This document shows, piece after piece, positions 44,733 to 51,664 of a stretch of DNA of 64,000 nucleotides (its first letter is position 1; every line of letters starts with the position of its first letter). The DNA lies in the NCBI GenBank assembly GCA_022844205.1, contig JALHMF010000001.1, forward strand, positions 370,028 through 434,027. Reading direction: 5' to 3'. A model generated the notes under the pieces. It saw only the letters and a program-made list of their open reading frames with translations. It was not told where the DNA came from and ran no database searches. Made by a program: the position numbers and the translations under genes. Source of the stretch: Xanthobacteraceae bacterium. GTDB lineage: Bacteria; Pseudomonadota; Alphaproteobacteria; Rhizobiales; Xanthobacteraceae.

Positions 44733-44851
44733 TGGCCCGCGCGGATGCTTAAACCGGGCGCTGCGAGTACAATTGAACTCAATGCGGCCTTACGATTTGG
44801 TCATACGTACCCCATATAGGGAACAACCACTCCTCCAGCCTCCGGTTTGTC

Positions 44852-45199
44852 ATGGCATTTGATTACAAGGCTTCGGCCGAATTTTTCGCGGGACGCAGCC
44901 AGCGCGGCTCTCGTCCCATGATGTATCGCCGTTTCAACAAAGCAGCGGATGCTTTGCGGTATGCGATCGAGGAATTGCCGGCGGCCAATTTTCTGGGCGC
45001 CATCCTCGATGTGGAAGGCAAGCGCTATCGCCACGATGCAATGCGCAGCCTCTACGATTCACCCGAATATCCGCTGAAGCGGATGAAGGTCAAAAAAAAG
45101 GCCGAGGTGAAATCCGAGACGGCCGAGACGCCCGGGGGGAAATCCGAGGCGAGTAAATCCGCGCGCCCGAAGGAAAAAGAACAGGTCGGGGCAAGATAA
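44852..45199 (+). CDS. Small conserved protein with lysine-rich tail
   Basis: A 115-residue protein, not recognised as a named family but of a type common in rhizobia. Residues 1-75 are compact (FFAGRSQRGSRPMMYRRFNK, then AIEELPAANFLGAILDVEG and RHDAMRSLYDSPEYPL). Residues 76-115 are a lysine/glutamate-rich disordered tail. No signal peptide or membrane segment is seen. It lies between malate synthase and a Crp/Fnr regulator, both of which also carry basic tails. Confidence 0.7.
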   Translation: MAFDYKASAEFFAGRSQRGSRPMMYRRFNKAADALRYAIEELPAANFLGAILDVEGKRYRHDAMRSLYDSPEYPLKRMKVKKKAEVKSETAETPGGKSEASKSARPKEKEQVGAR

Positions 45200-45368
45200 A
45201 TCGCCGTCATTTGCGCAGCCGATTTTGAACCATGGCCGGACAATAGGCGCAAAGCGCGGTCTTCGTACCTGAATTCCCGGCCATTTTCGTTTGCGCCAAC
45301 GGCCTCGAATATCGATTTATTTAGAGCCACAAATCATCTATACTGTTTTCTATATTCAAGAAATTGAG

Positions 45369-45396
45369 CGCCGCTCGCCGCTCGCCGCTCGCCGTT
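45369..45396. repeat. Tandem heptamer repeat upstream of the Crp/Fnr gene
   Basis: Three exact copies of CGCCGCT (45369-45389) and one variant CGCCGTT (45390-45396) in the leader of the Crp/Fnr gene, about 93 bases before its start. Such short repeats can change copy number. Confidence 0.75.
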
Positions 45397-45488
45397 CGGT
45401 TGCGATGTCAGCAATCTTCGCGTCGTGAGCAATTTTATACAGTTGTATTTCCCCGATTGGCGCAAGCTGTCAACGCACAGGGAATCGA

Positions 45489-46229
45489 ATGAAAAAAAAG
45501 AAAAACCGCCAGCCCGCCAGGAAATCAAAGGCCAGCCCCCGTTTTGACCTCGTGGAATTTTTCGAAACGGGAGCCAAGGGGCGAACGATTTCCAAGCACC
45601 CCAAAAGCCAGATCATTTTTACGCAGGGCGATGCTGCGGACTCCATTTTCTACATCAAAAAAGGCCAGGTAAAAGTCACCGTCGTCTCCAAGCAGGGTAA
45701 GGAAGCCGTAGTCGCCCTGCTCGGCGTGAACGAGTTCCTGGGCGAGGGATGTCTGATCGGCCAAACCAAACGCCTGGCAACGGCCAGTGCAATGATCGAC
45801 TCCGTTACGATGCAAGTGGACAAAAGTGAAGTCCTTCGGGTCCTCCGCGACGAACCGGTATTTTCCCGGATGTTTATCGCCCATATCCTGGCGAGAAATG
45901 CCCGCGTGGAAGCAGACCTGGTGGATCAATTGTTCAATTCAACCGAGAAGCGGCTTGCCCGGCTGTTGCTGCTGCTGGCCAATTTCGGCAAGGAAGGCAA
46001 GCCGGAACCGATCATTGCAAAAATAAGTCAGGAAACGCTCGCGGAAATGGTCGGCACCACCCGCTCCCGCGTCAGCCATTTCATGAACAAGTTCCGCAAT
46101 TTGGGTTTCATCGAATATAACGGCCATCTCGAAATTCATAGCTCGCTGCTGAGCGTTGTGCTGAACGAAGTGCCACGGACGGTTGAAGTGCCAAGGAAGG
46201 TTAAGGTCGCCAGTGTAACGACCGCCTGA
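45489..46229 (+). CDS. Crp/Fnr family transcriptional regulator
   Basis: A 246-residue cytosolic regulator. A basic N-terminal tail (MKKKKNRQPARKSKASPR) precedes a cyclic-nucleotide-binding-like domain (IIFTQGDAADSIFYIKKGQVKVTV, then LGVNEFLGEGCLIG). A winged helix follows with the recognition helix in ETLAEMVGTTRSRVSHFMNKF. No FNR-type cysteines are present and the cAMP-binding arginine pattern is incomplete, so the ligand is unknown. AGGGA lies 5 bases before the start. The leader carries a heptamer repeat, and a strong terminator follows 155 bases downstream. Confidence 0.92.
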   Translation: MKKKKNRQPARKSKASPRFDLVEFFETGAKGRTISKHPKSQIIFTQGDAADSIFYIKKGQVKVTVVSKQGKEAVVALLGVNEFLGEGCLIGQTKRLATASAMIDSVTMQVDKSEVLRVLRDEPVFSRMFIAHILARNARVEADLVDQLFNSTEKRLARLLLLLANFGKEGKPEPIIAKISQETLAEMVGTTRSRVSHFMNKFRNLGFIEYNGHLEIHSSLLSVVLNEVPRTVEVPRKVKVASVTTA

Positions 46230-46383
46230 GGCTTCCGATTTATTTTCAGATGTGAGCGGTATTGATCAGTTTTCGCCCATACCTCGTGTGAAGCTACAGG
46301 CTGCCTCGCAGGCCCCCCGTGCTGCAAGTTCCAGCCACCTGCGAAGCGTGATCTGGAAAATCCCCCTCAAACAATCCAGATCC

Positions 46384-46429
46384 GGTGCCCGCCGACAGGT
46401 CGCCCCCTGAGTTCGGCGGGCGCCTTTTT
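46384..46429 (+). terminator. Rho-independent terminator before the HisKA_2 kinase
   Basis: GGTGCCCGCCGA (46384-46395) pairs with TCGGCGGGCGCC (46413-46424) and is followed by TTTTT. It could end the Crp/Fnr transcript or act as an attenuator in the leader of the kinase gene 43 bases downstream. It argues against the kinase starting at its longest frame (46385). Confidence 0.8.
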
Positions 46430-46471
46430 CAGAAGGGGCTCTTGTCGCAGCAGACAGCGGGAGTAGCGGCC

Positions 46472-47254
46472 ATGAGTATTACCGGGCGGATAATCGGATA
46501 TCAGTTTCCTGAGCGGCGTGCGGAGGGACCTGATACCCGCGCGCAGCGGCAAAGCGATGCGCTGGCCGCCGAACTGCGGAAGGCTCATGGCCGTGAACAG
46601 GTATTACTCACCGAAAAGCACGACCTGTCGCAGCATCAGGCGATGCTTGCGGAGGAATTCGAGCACCGGCTTATGAACAGCCTCCAATTGATATCGAGTC
46701 TCCTGAGCCTCCAGAGCAAGGCCGCAACGACGCCGGAAACCGCAAACCAGTTGAACATCGCGTCGTTGCGCGTCGCCGCCCTTGGGCGCGTGCATCATCG
46801 CCTGCATCTTCTCGATCATGAAAAAACAGTGGAGTTCGGGCAGTATCTGAAAAATCTCTGCGAGGATCTGACGGGTCTTCTGTTCGAGAATAAGGACGGT
46901 TTTGCCATTACGTGTGAGAGCACGAAGGCCGATATACCGACAGAGTTTGCGATTCCGCTCGGGTTTCTGGTCAATGAACTGATCACGAACGCGTCGAAAT
47001 ATGCCGTCGGCAATATCACCGTCCGGTTCGAAAACATCTCGCCCGCCCGTCACTCGCTTTCAGTCACCGATGACGGACCCGGATTGCCGGCGGACTTCGA
47101 CCCCAGCAAGAGCAAAGGGCTCGGAATGAAAATTGTACGCACACTGGTGAAGCAGGTTGGCGGCGAGTTGTATTTTGCGAACGGTGAAAACGGTGATGGA
47201 ACGATTTTCACGGTGATGTTCCATTCTGACCGCAATGCAGTTCGGGGAACGTAA
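46472..47254 (+). CDS. Soluble sensor histidine kinase, HisKA_2 type
   Basis: A 260-residue kinase with almost no input domain. A short coiled-coil-like region (residues 20-60) leads into the HisKA_2 box LAEEFEHRLMNSLQLISSLLSLQ with the phospho-accepting histidine, then an HATPase domain: FLVNELITNASKYA (N-box), VTDDGPGLPADFD (G1) and KGLGMKIVRTLVKQVGGEL (G2). No membrane helix is seen. GGGAG lies 8 bases before ATG 46472. Kinases of this type in alphaproteobacteria often feed PhyR-like general stress regulators; no PhyR or sigma factor gene is adjacent, so that remains speculation. Confidence 0.87.
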   Translation: MSITGRIIGYQFPERRAEGPDTRAQRQSDALAAELRKAHGREQVLLTEKHDLSQHQAMLAEEFEHRLMNSLQLISSLLSLQSKAATTPETANQLNIASLRVAALGRVHHRLHLLDHEKTVEFGQYLKNLCEDLTGLLFENKDGFAITCESTKADIPTEFAIPLGFLVNELITNASKYAVGNITVRFENISPARHSLSVTDDGPGLPADFDPSKSKGLGMKIVRTLVKQVGGELYFANGENGDGTIFTVMFHSDRNAVRGT

Positions 47255-47305
47255 GTACAAGCGAGGGGTTGTCCATCGGGCTATCAGCCCAAAGGAGTCC
47301 ACCAC

Positions 47306-47500
47306 ATGACCAATCAGGACAACAAGCAGCCGCAGCAGGGCGGGCAGAGCGACAAGCCTGACCAGCAGACCCAGCAGCCCGGCCAGGGCGGACAGCAGGG
47401 CGGTCAGCCCAACGCACCGAAGCCCGGACAGCAGAGCCAGCAGCCGGATCAGCCTGCAAAACCCGGCCAGCAGCAACAGCACAGCGGAACGAACCGCTGA
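47306..47500 (+). CDS. Gln/Pro/Gly-rich 64-residue protein
   Basis: A low-complexity protein built from variants of Q-P-G-Q-G-G-Q and K-P-G-Q-Q, without hydrophobic segments, cysteines or a signal peptide. It must be disordered. A good ribosome site (AAAGGAG) 9 bases before the ATG and a perfect terminator just after the stop show it is a real gene. It lies between a histidine kinase and dodecin. Function is unknown; hydrophilin-like stress protection is one possibility. Confidence 0.75.
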   Translation: MTNQDNKQPQQGGQSDKPDQQTQQPGQGGQQGGQPNAPKPGQQSQQPDQPAKPGQQQQHSGTNR

Positions 47501-47508
47501 ATCGAAAA

Positions 47509-47537
47509 AACACCTCGCCTCGGCGAGGTGTTTTTTT
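47509..47537 (+). terminator. Rho-independent terminator
   Basis: AACACCTCGCC (47509-47519) pairs perfectly with GGCGAGGTGTT (47522-47532), followed by a T-run. It lies 9 bases after the stop of the Gln/Pro-rich gene. A run of A before the stem makes it work in both directions. Confidence 0.95.
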
Positions 47538-47613
47538 CGTTTGAGACATTTTGCGGTTTCGGCGCCCGTCCAGCGGGATTCCCGGAATACAATTTTTCAT
47601 GGAGGAGACAGCA

Positions 47614-47817
47614 ATGGCGATCGCAAGAGTGACGGAAATCATTTCCAGCTCGCAGACGAGTTTTGAGGATGCCGTTCAGAAGGGCGTTGCCCGCGCGAGC
47701 GAGACGCTCAAGAACGTCGAAGGCGCATGGGTCAAGGCGCAAAAGGTAATCGTAAAGGGTGGAAAGATCACCGAGTATCGCGTCAACTTGAAGGTCACAT
47801 TCATCCTGACCGAATGA
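47614..47817 (+). CDS. Dodecin family flavin-binding protein
   Basis: A 67-residue member of the dodecin family, which forms hollow dodecamers that store flavin and protect against photoreactive riboflavin. The sequence follows the family closely: ARVTEIISSSQTSFEDAVQKGVARA (split by a helix), ETLKNVEGAWVKAQKV with the tryptophan that stacks on flavin, and ITEYRVNLKVTFIL. ATG 47614 has GGAGGA 7 bases upstream, preferred over ATG 47599. It stands between a terminator and the GlsB-like gene. Confidence 0.95.
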   Translation: MAIARVTEIISSSQTSFEDAVQKGVARASETLKNVEGAWVKAQKVIVKGGKITEYRVNLKVTFILTE

Positions 47818-47887
47818 AGGTGAGCAATTCCGGACAGTTTTATCCGCGAGGCGGGCGTAGCATCGCCTGTATCACAAGGATGGAAAA

Positions 47888-48178
47888 ATGAATATGTCAG
47901 GTGAAAGTCTTCTTGTCGTACTGGTGATCGGGCTCATTGCCGGATGGCTGGCCGGACAGATCATGCGAGGTACCGGCTTTGGAATCGTGGGGGATATTAT
48001 CATCGGTATAGTCGGCGCCTTTATCGGCAGCTGGCTGCTTCCTCAGCTCGGGATCAATCTCGGCACCGGCCTGGTCGCTGCCATCGTCAACGCCACCATC
48101 GGCGCGGTAATCCTGCTGTTCATCATCGGGCTTGTACGTGGAAACGCCGGATGGCGTGGAGGCTGGGGCAGGCGCTAA
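47888..48178 (+). CDS. GlsB/YeaQ/YmgE family membrane stress protein
   Basis: A 96-residue inner-membrane protein with three helices and the typical glycine-rich pattern: LIAGWLAGQIMRGTGFGIVG, then DIIIGIVGAFIGSWLLPQLG and IVNATIGAVILLFIIGLV. The family (transglycosylase-associated, PF04226) is induced by stress; the exact role is unknown. AAGGATGG precedes ATG 47888. It follows dodecin, and a bidirectional terminator follows. Confidence 0.93.
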   Translation: MNMSGESLLVVLVIGLIAGWLAGQIMRGTGFGIVGDIIIGIVGAFIGSWLLPQLGINLGTGLVAAIVNATIGAVILLFIIGLVRGNAGWRGGWGRR

Positions 48179-48216
48179 TAATCCAACCGCAAATAACCGG
48201 ATCGAATTTTCAACAC

Positions 48217-48246
48217 GCAATGGCCGGGCAATTCCCCGGCCATTGC
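48217..48246. terminator. Bidirectional terminator between convergent genes
   Basis: GCAATGGCCGGG (48217-48228) pairs perfectly with CCCGGCCATTGC (48235-48246) around a 6-base loop. It separates the GlsB-like gene from the ATP-grasp gene and abuts the latter's stop codon. The T-run is short (TTATTG). Confidence 0.75.
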
Positions 48247-49284
48247 TTATTGTTCGGCTCCGATCCCCATCATTCGCCCGCGCGCGAGACCAAGCTGCAA
48301 GATGCGGGTGAGCAGGCGACGATAGCTCAGCTTCGCGTGCGCGGCGGACTGCGCGAATTCCTCTTCCTTCGCGATTTCGGGATTGGGATTGGCCTCAATG
48401 TAATAGGGGACATTGTCCGCGGACAGGCGGAAATCCACGCGCGCGTAGCCATCGAGATCGAGCGTGCGGCAGACGCGCTTCGCGATCCGCTCGATCTTCG
48501 CCCGCAACTGCGGGCTTAGATCTTTGGCGGGGCCATGAATGATGCCGCGCTTCTCCTGATAGCCGACATCGTGCTTTACCTTTTCCGTCGCAATCCGGTG
48601 CGCGCTTTCGGGCAGGCTGCCGAAATCAAGCTCCCACACCGGCAGCACGCGCAGCCGGTCGTTGCCGATCACGCCCACATATAACTCGCGCCCCTCTATA
48701 TACTGCTCCACCAGCGCGCCGGTGCCGATCTGTTCGTGGATAAAGGCGACGCGCTCCTTCAGCTTTTCGTCGGTCTCCACCACCGACGCCTGCGAGATGC
48801 CGAGCGAGGCGTCCTCGTTCACGCTCTTCACGATCAATGGGAGCGTCAGCCGCGCTGGCCGATGCACTTTTCGTCCGCGTGGAAACACCGCGAACGGCGG
48901 CACCGGGATACGGTGATAATGCAGCAGCTTCTTGGAAAGATCCTTGCCGCGCGAGAGCATCATGCCGCGCGGATTGCAGCCGGTGTAGGGGACGCGGATC
49001 AGTTCCAGATAGCTCGCCACGTTTTGGTCGTAGATCGCCTCGCCGTGAAACTGCTCCAGCAGATTGAACACGATGTCCGGTTTCCAGCTGTCCAAGGCGT
49101 CGCGGATCGGACGCAGCTCGTCCTGCACGCCGAGCGCCTTCACCTCATGCTTGAGGGATCGCAACGTGCTGCAAACATCGTATTCGGTCTTCCAGACATT
49201 GATTTCCGCCTCCGAATACCCCTTCGATGACTCCGGCGGCACGAAATCCGGATGCATCAGCACCAGAACGCGCAGCGGTTTCAT
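48247..49284 (-). CDS. ATP-grasp ligase, D-Ala-D-Ala-ligase-like
   Basis: A 345-residue ATP-grasp enzyme. An N-terminal Rossmann-like part (PLRVLVLMHPDFVPPE) is followed by IVFNLLEQFHGE and the grip: VPYTGCNPRGMMLSRGKDLSKKLL, LPLIVKSVNEDASLGIS (ATP lysine and loop), LVEQYIEGRELYVGVIG and the Mg site GYARVDFRL...YYIEANPNPEI. It resembles D-alanine-D-alanine ligases but no mur or other cell-wall gene is nearby, so another peptide bond is likely. It starts 10 bases after the end of the putative peptidase gene and is surely cotranscribed with it. Confidence 0.88.
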   Translation of the reverse strand: MKPLRVLVLMHPDFVPPESSKGYSEAEINVWKTEYDVCSTLRSLKHEVKALGVQDELRPIRDALDSWKPDIVFNLLEQFHGEAIYDQNVASYLELIRVPYTGCNPRGMMLSRGKDLSKKLLHYHRIPVPPFAVFPRGRKVHRPARLTLPLIVKSVNEDASLGISQASVVETDEKLKERVAFIHEQIGTGALVEQYIEGRELYVGVIGNDRLRVLPVWELDFGSLPESAHRIATEKVKHDVGYQEKRGIIHGPAKDLSPQLRAKIERIAKRVCRTLDLDGYARVDFRLSADNVPYYIEANPNPEIAKEEEFAQSAAHAKLSYRRLLTRILQLGLARGRMMGIGAEQ

Positions 49285-49294
49285 GTTTGTCCCG

Positions 49295-50323
49295 TCATAG
49301 GGCGAACCATTGCCGCCGCGCCGGACCAAACAGCGAATGCACGGTGCGCGCGGTGAGGAGTACCGCGAAATCCATGATCAGTTTCCGCTCGTTGCCGGGC
49401 GCGCGCAGGTTCATCTTGCGGCATAACTCGATCATCTCATCGAGAAGTGAATCGATTGTAAGCTGGTATTCGCCGGTCCAGCGGGAGACCAGAGAGCGCA
49501 ATTCCGTGCGGTTATGCCGGATGAAGGCGGTGGCTTTCTTCGAGTGACGGTGACGTGGATCGGCGGAAAAAATCCTGAACAGATCGCGGTCGAACGACTT
49601 GCCCGGACTGTCCACGGCGTAGAGCGCCTGTTTCCGCTTGTAGTGCTCGCCCAGCGTCATGCGGTTGCTGCGCAACGGCTCCACTTCAATGCGGCGGGTT
49701 AGCAATGGGCGCTGCTCGGCGATCTCCTTCATCGTCTCGTCCACATATTGCAGCTTCTTTAAAGCGCCCCACCCTTCGTAACGCTTCCTCCAGTTCGAAC
49801 GCGGTTTCAGCCAGACCGCGAATGTCTCCGCGAAATCCTCGTCGGGATGGCTTTGCGCGTACCAAAGGCGTAGATGCTGGACGAAATTCTTGCTCGCGGG
49901 ATTCGGCCGGTAATAGCTCGGATAGCGCTGCGATGAGGCGCCGAAAATTTGCTGCCATTTCCGGCGGCGATGCAGCTTGTAGGAATGTTGCAGGACGTGA
50001 CCCGCTTCATGCCGCAGGATGCGCATGCACTCCGGCACCGTTCCGCCTTCGACGTCGATGATCATTCTGCGCTCGAGCCGCATCAGGCGCGGATGCGCGA
50101 GATAGAACGGGATCGCGATGCCGGGCGTCGTATCCGGGCTGAACCATTCGGTGGAGAGCCAGGCATGCGGTCGGATACGGATGCCCCGCTCTTTCAGCTC
50201 CCCGTCAAGTTCACGCAGGCATTCTTCCAGCCAGGTGCCGCGGATACGGATGTTCAGGTCCCGCAGCCGGAGCTGCAGGAGTTTCTCGTCCGGATAATGG
50301 GCCCAGGGAACTTTGGCGGACAT
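49295..50323 (-). CDS. Putative zinc metallopeptidase (HEAGH), partner of the ATP-grasp gene
   Basis: A 342-residue soluble protein. MRILRHEAGHVLQHSY gives an HExxH motif at His105-His109, and HPDEDFAETFAVWL supplies a likely third ligand, Glu166, as in the putative zinc-binding peptidase family PF15887. The chain is arginine- and tryptophan-rich with no signal peptide or membrane segment. The last 100 residues are helical. The gene directly precedes the ATP-grasp ligase gene, so a joint role in making or trimming a peptide is possible. Substrate unknown. Confidence 0.75.
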   Translation of the reverse strand: MSAKVPWAHYPDEKLLQLRLRDLNIRIRGTWLEECLRELDGELKERGIRIRPHAWLSTEWFSPDTTPGIAIPFYLAHPRLMRLERRMIIDVEGGTVPECMRILRHEAGHVLQHSYKLHRRRKWQQIFGASSQRYPSYYRPNPASKNFVQHLRLWYAQSHPDEDFAETFAVWLKPRSNWRKRYEGWGALKKLQYVDETMKEIAEQRPLLTRRIEVEPLRSNRMTLGEHYKRKQALYAVDSPGKSFDRDLFRIFSADPRHRHSKKATAFIRHNRTELRSLVSRWTGEYQLTIDSLLDEMIELCRKMNLRAPGNERKLIMDFAVLLTARTVHSLFGPARRQWFAL

Positions 50324-50509
50324 GTCGGCTTTTTAATAGGAAAGGCGATGGCTACGAAATTGCCAACTTATGTCTAAAGCGGCAACAGGCTTGATTTCAG
50401 CCCTGGCGCGAGCGTGCGGCAGGATGAAACGAAAATAGCCTGCAAGGGGGGGTGCGTCGGGCATATAGTTTGCTTCGTGTGATTCGTCACCACCGAGGAG
50501 GATGTCCTC

Positions 50510-51004
50510 ATGATGTGCGTGCGAATCCTGAAGGCGGCTGTTGCCGCATTGGTGATCACGGGCGTGAGTACAACTCATGCCGCCCCGCCGGAATCCGAAT
50601 TCAGCCGGCGCGTGGATGAATTGGTACGCTGGATTTCCGAAAATTCCGAATATCCGAGCGCGATGAAGCAGCGGCCGGATTTCGTGTTCCTGCCGCCGCA
50701 AACCATTCGTACTGCTTTTTCCCGCAAGGGGCTTGGCTACAGCGACCAGTCAAGCAGCGTGCGCGCGGTGCAGGTAAAGGGCGCGATCTACCTGCCTGAA
50801 ACGTTCAGTCTCGGCCGCGACGATTTCATGCTGCTGCACGAACTCGTCCATCATCTGCAGGATGAGAGCGAGCAAAAATTCGACTGCCTCGCGGAACGCG
50901 AACGCGAAGCCTACAAGCTGCAAAGCCGGTTCGTTGCGGAAACGGGTGTTGGAGATTCGCCGAACGATATGTTCATGCTGATGCTCCGCTGCGACATCCG
51001 CTAA
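50510..51004 (+). CDS. Secreted HExxH protein (DUF6647-like)
   Basis: A 164-residue exported protein. A signal peptide ends near STTHAAP. The core has FMLLHELVHHLQDES, an HExxH motif at His110-His114, and a possible third ligand in CLAEREREAYKLQ (Glu129 or Glu133). That is the minimal make-up of a small gluzincin-like peptidase. One cysteine pair (Cys126 and Cys161) may form a disulfide. GAGGAGG precedes the tandem ATG start. It is divergent from the HEAGH peptidase gene, 186 bases away. Confidence 0.75.
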   Translation: MMCVRILKAAVAALVITGVSTTHAAPPESEFSRRVDELVRWISENSEYPSAMKQRPDFVFLPPQTIRTAFSRKGLGYSDQSSSVRAVQVKGAIYLPETFSLGRDDFMLLHELVHHLQDESEQKFDCLAEREREAYKLQSRFVAETGVGDSPNDMFMLMLRCDIR

Positions 51005-51178
51005 AAGAGTTGCAAAACGAAATTGGTTCCGCGCGAAATTTTCAAATCGCGCTACAATTTTCTGCGTGAGAAAAAAACGCAGGAACCACCTCCCATCAAA
51101 GGCGTTCTGATCACTGTCCTGGCCGCATGAGTGGCCGGGCAACATGCAAAACGCTTAGTCGCGAAAGGGAGATGACCC

Positions 51179-51589
51179 ATGCGGAACAAGATTTTGATGG
51201 CTGGCGCGGTTTGCGCCGTGCTGGCGTTGCCGTTCGCGGCAAGCGCGCAGGATGGAGCCGGTACGGCGGCAGGTGCCGCGACCGGGGCCGTTGGCGGCGC
51301 CCTTGTGGGCGGTCCGGTTGGTGCCGTGGTTGGCGGCATAGGTGGCGCGATCGTGGGCGGCATCTCGGATGCCCATTCGCAGCGCTTCCGCACCTATGCG
51401 GAGCGCGAGGCACGCGACGACTATCGCTATGATCGCGAAGTCGTGGTCGGCGCCGAGCTTCCCGCGACGGTGGTCTATCGCGATGTGCCGGCCGAATACG
51501 GCGTGCGTGAGTATCGCTATACGCGGGTGAACGGCCGCGTGGTGCTTGTCGATCCCCGCACCCGCCGCATCGTGCAGATCGTCGATTAA
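51179..51589 (+). CDS. Exported DUF1236 domain protein with glycine-zipper region
   Basis: A 136-residue secreted protein. A signal peptide ends at FAASAQ, and then comes an alanine/glycine-rich zipper (residues 27-63, GGALVGGPVGAVVGGIGGA) that can insert in membranes. The C-terminal part, ELPATVVYRDVPAEYGVREYRY...VLVDPRTRRIVQIVD, is the DUF1236 domain abundant in Bradyrhizobium relatives. AAAGGGAG precedes the start. Function is unknown. A bidirectional terminator follows. Confidence 0.85.
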   Translation: MRNKILMAGAVCAVLALPFAASAQDGAGTAAGAATGAVGGALVGGPVGAVVGGIGGAIVGGISDAHSQRFRTYAEREARDDYRYDREVVVGAELPATVVYRDVPAEYGVREYRYTRVNGRVVLVDPRTRRIVQIVD

Positions 51590-51609
51590 GACGCAGCTGA
51601 CGAAAAAAA

Positions 51610-51647
51610 CCCGCCGTGGTGAAAAACCGCGGCGGGGATTTTTGTTT
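51610..51647. terminator. Bidirectional Rho-independent terminator
   Basis: CCCGCCGTGGT (51610-51620) pairs with ACCGCGGCGGG (51626-51636) with one G-T pair. Runs of T follow on the plus strand, and an A-run precedes the stem, giving T on the minus strand. It serves the convergent DUF1236 and L,D-transpeptidase genes. Confidence 0.9.
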
Positions 51648-51664
51648 GTTCAATCTGCTTGCGC

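Noticed and set aside
42608-44782. 724-codon minus-strand open frame over malate synthase
   Set aside because: Antisense shadow of a GC-rich gene; the plus-strand frame has full malate synthase motifs and a ribosome site.
45219-45286. ATGGCCGG/CCGGCCAT pair as a terminator after the lysine-rich protein gene
   Set aside because: The arms are about 50 bases apart and only a short T-run follows, so a functional hairpin terminator is unlikely.
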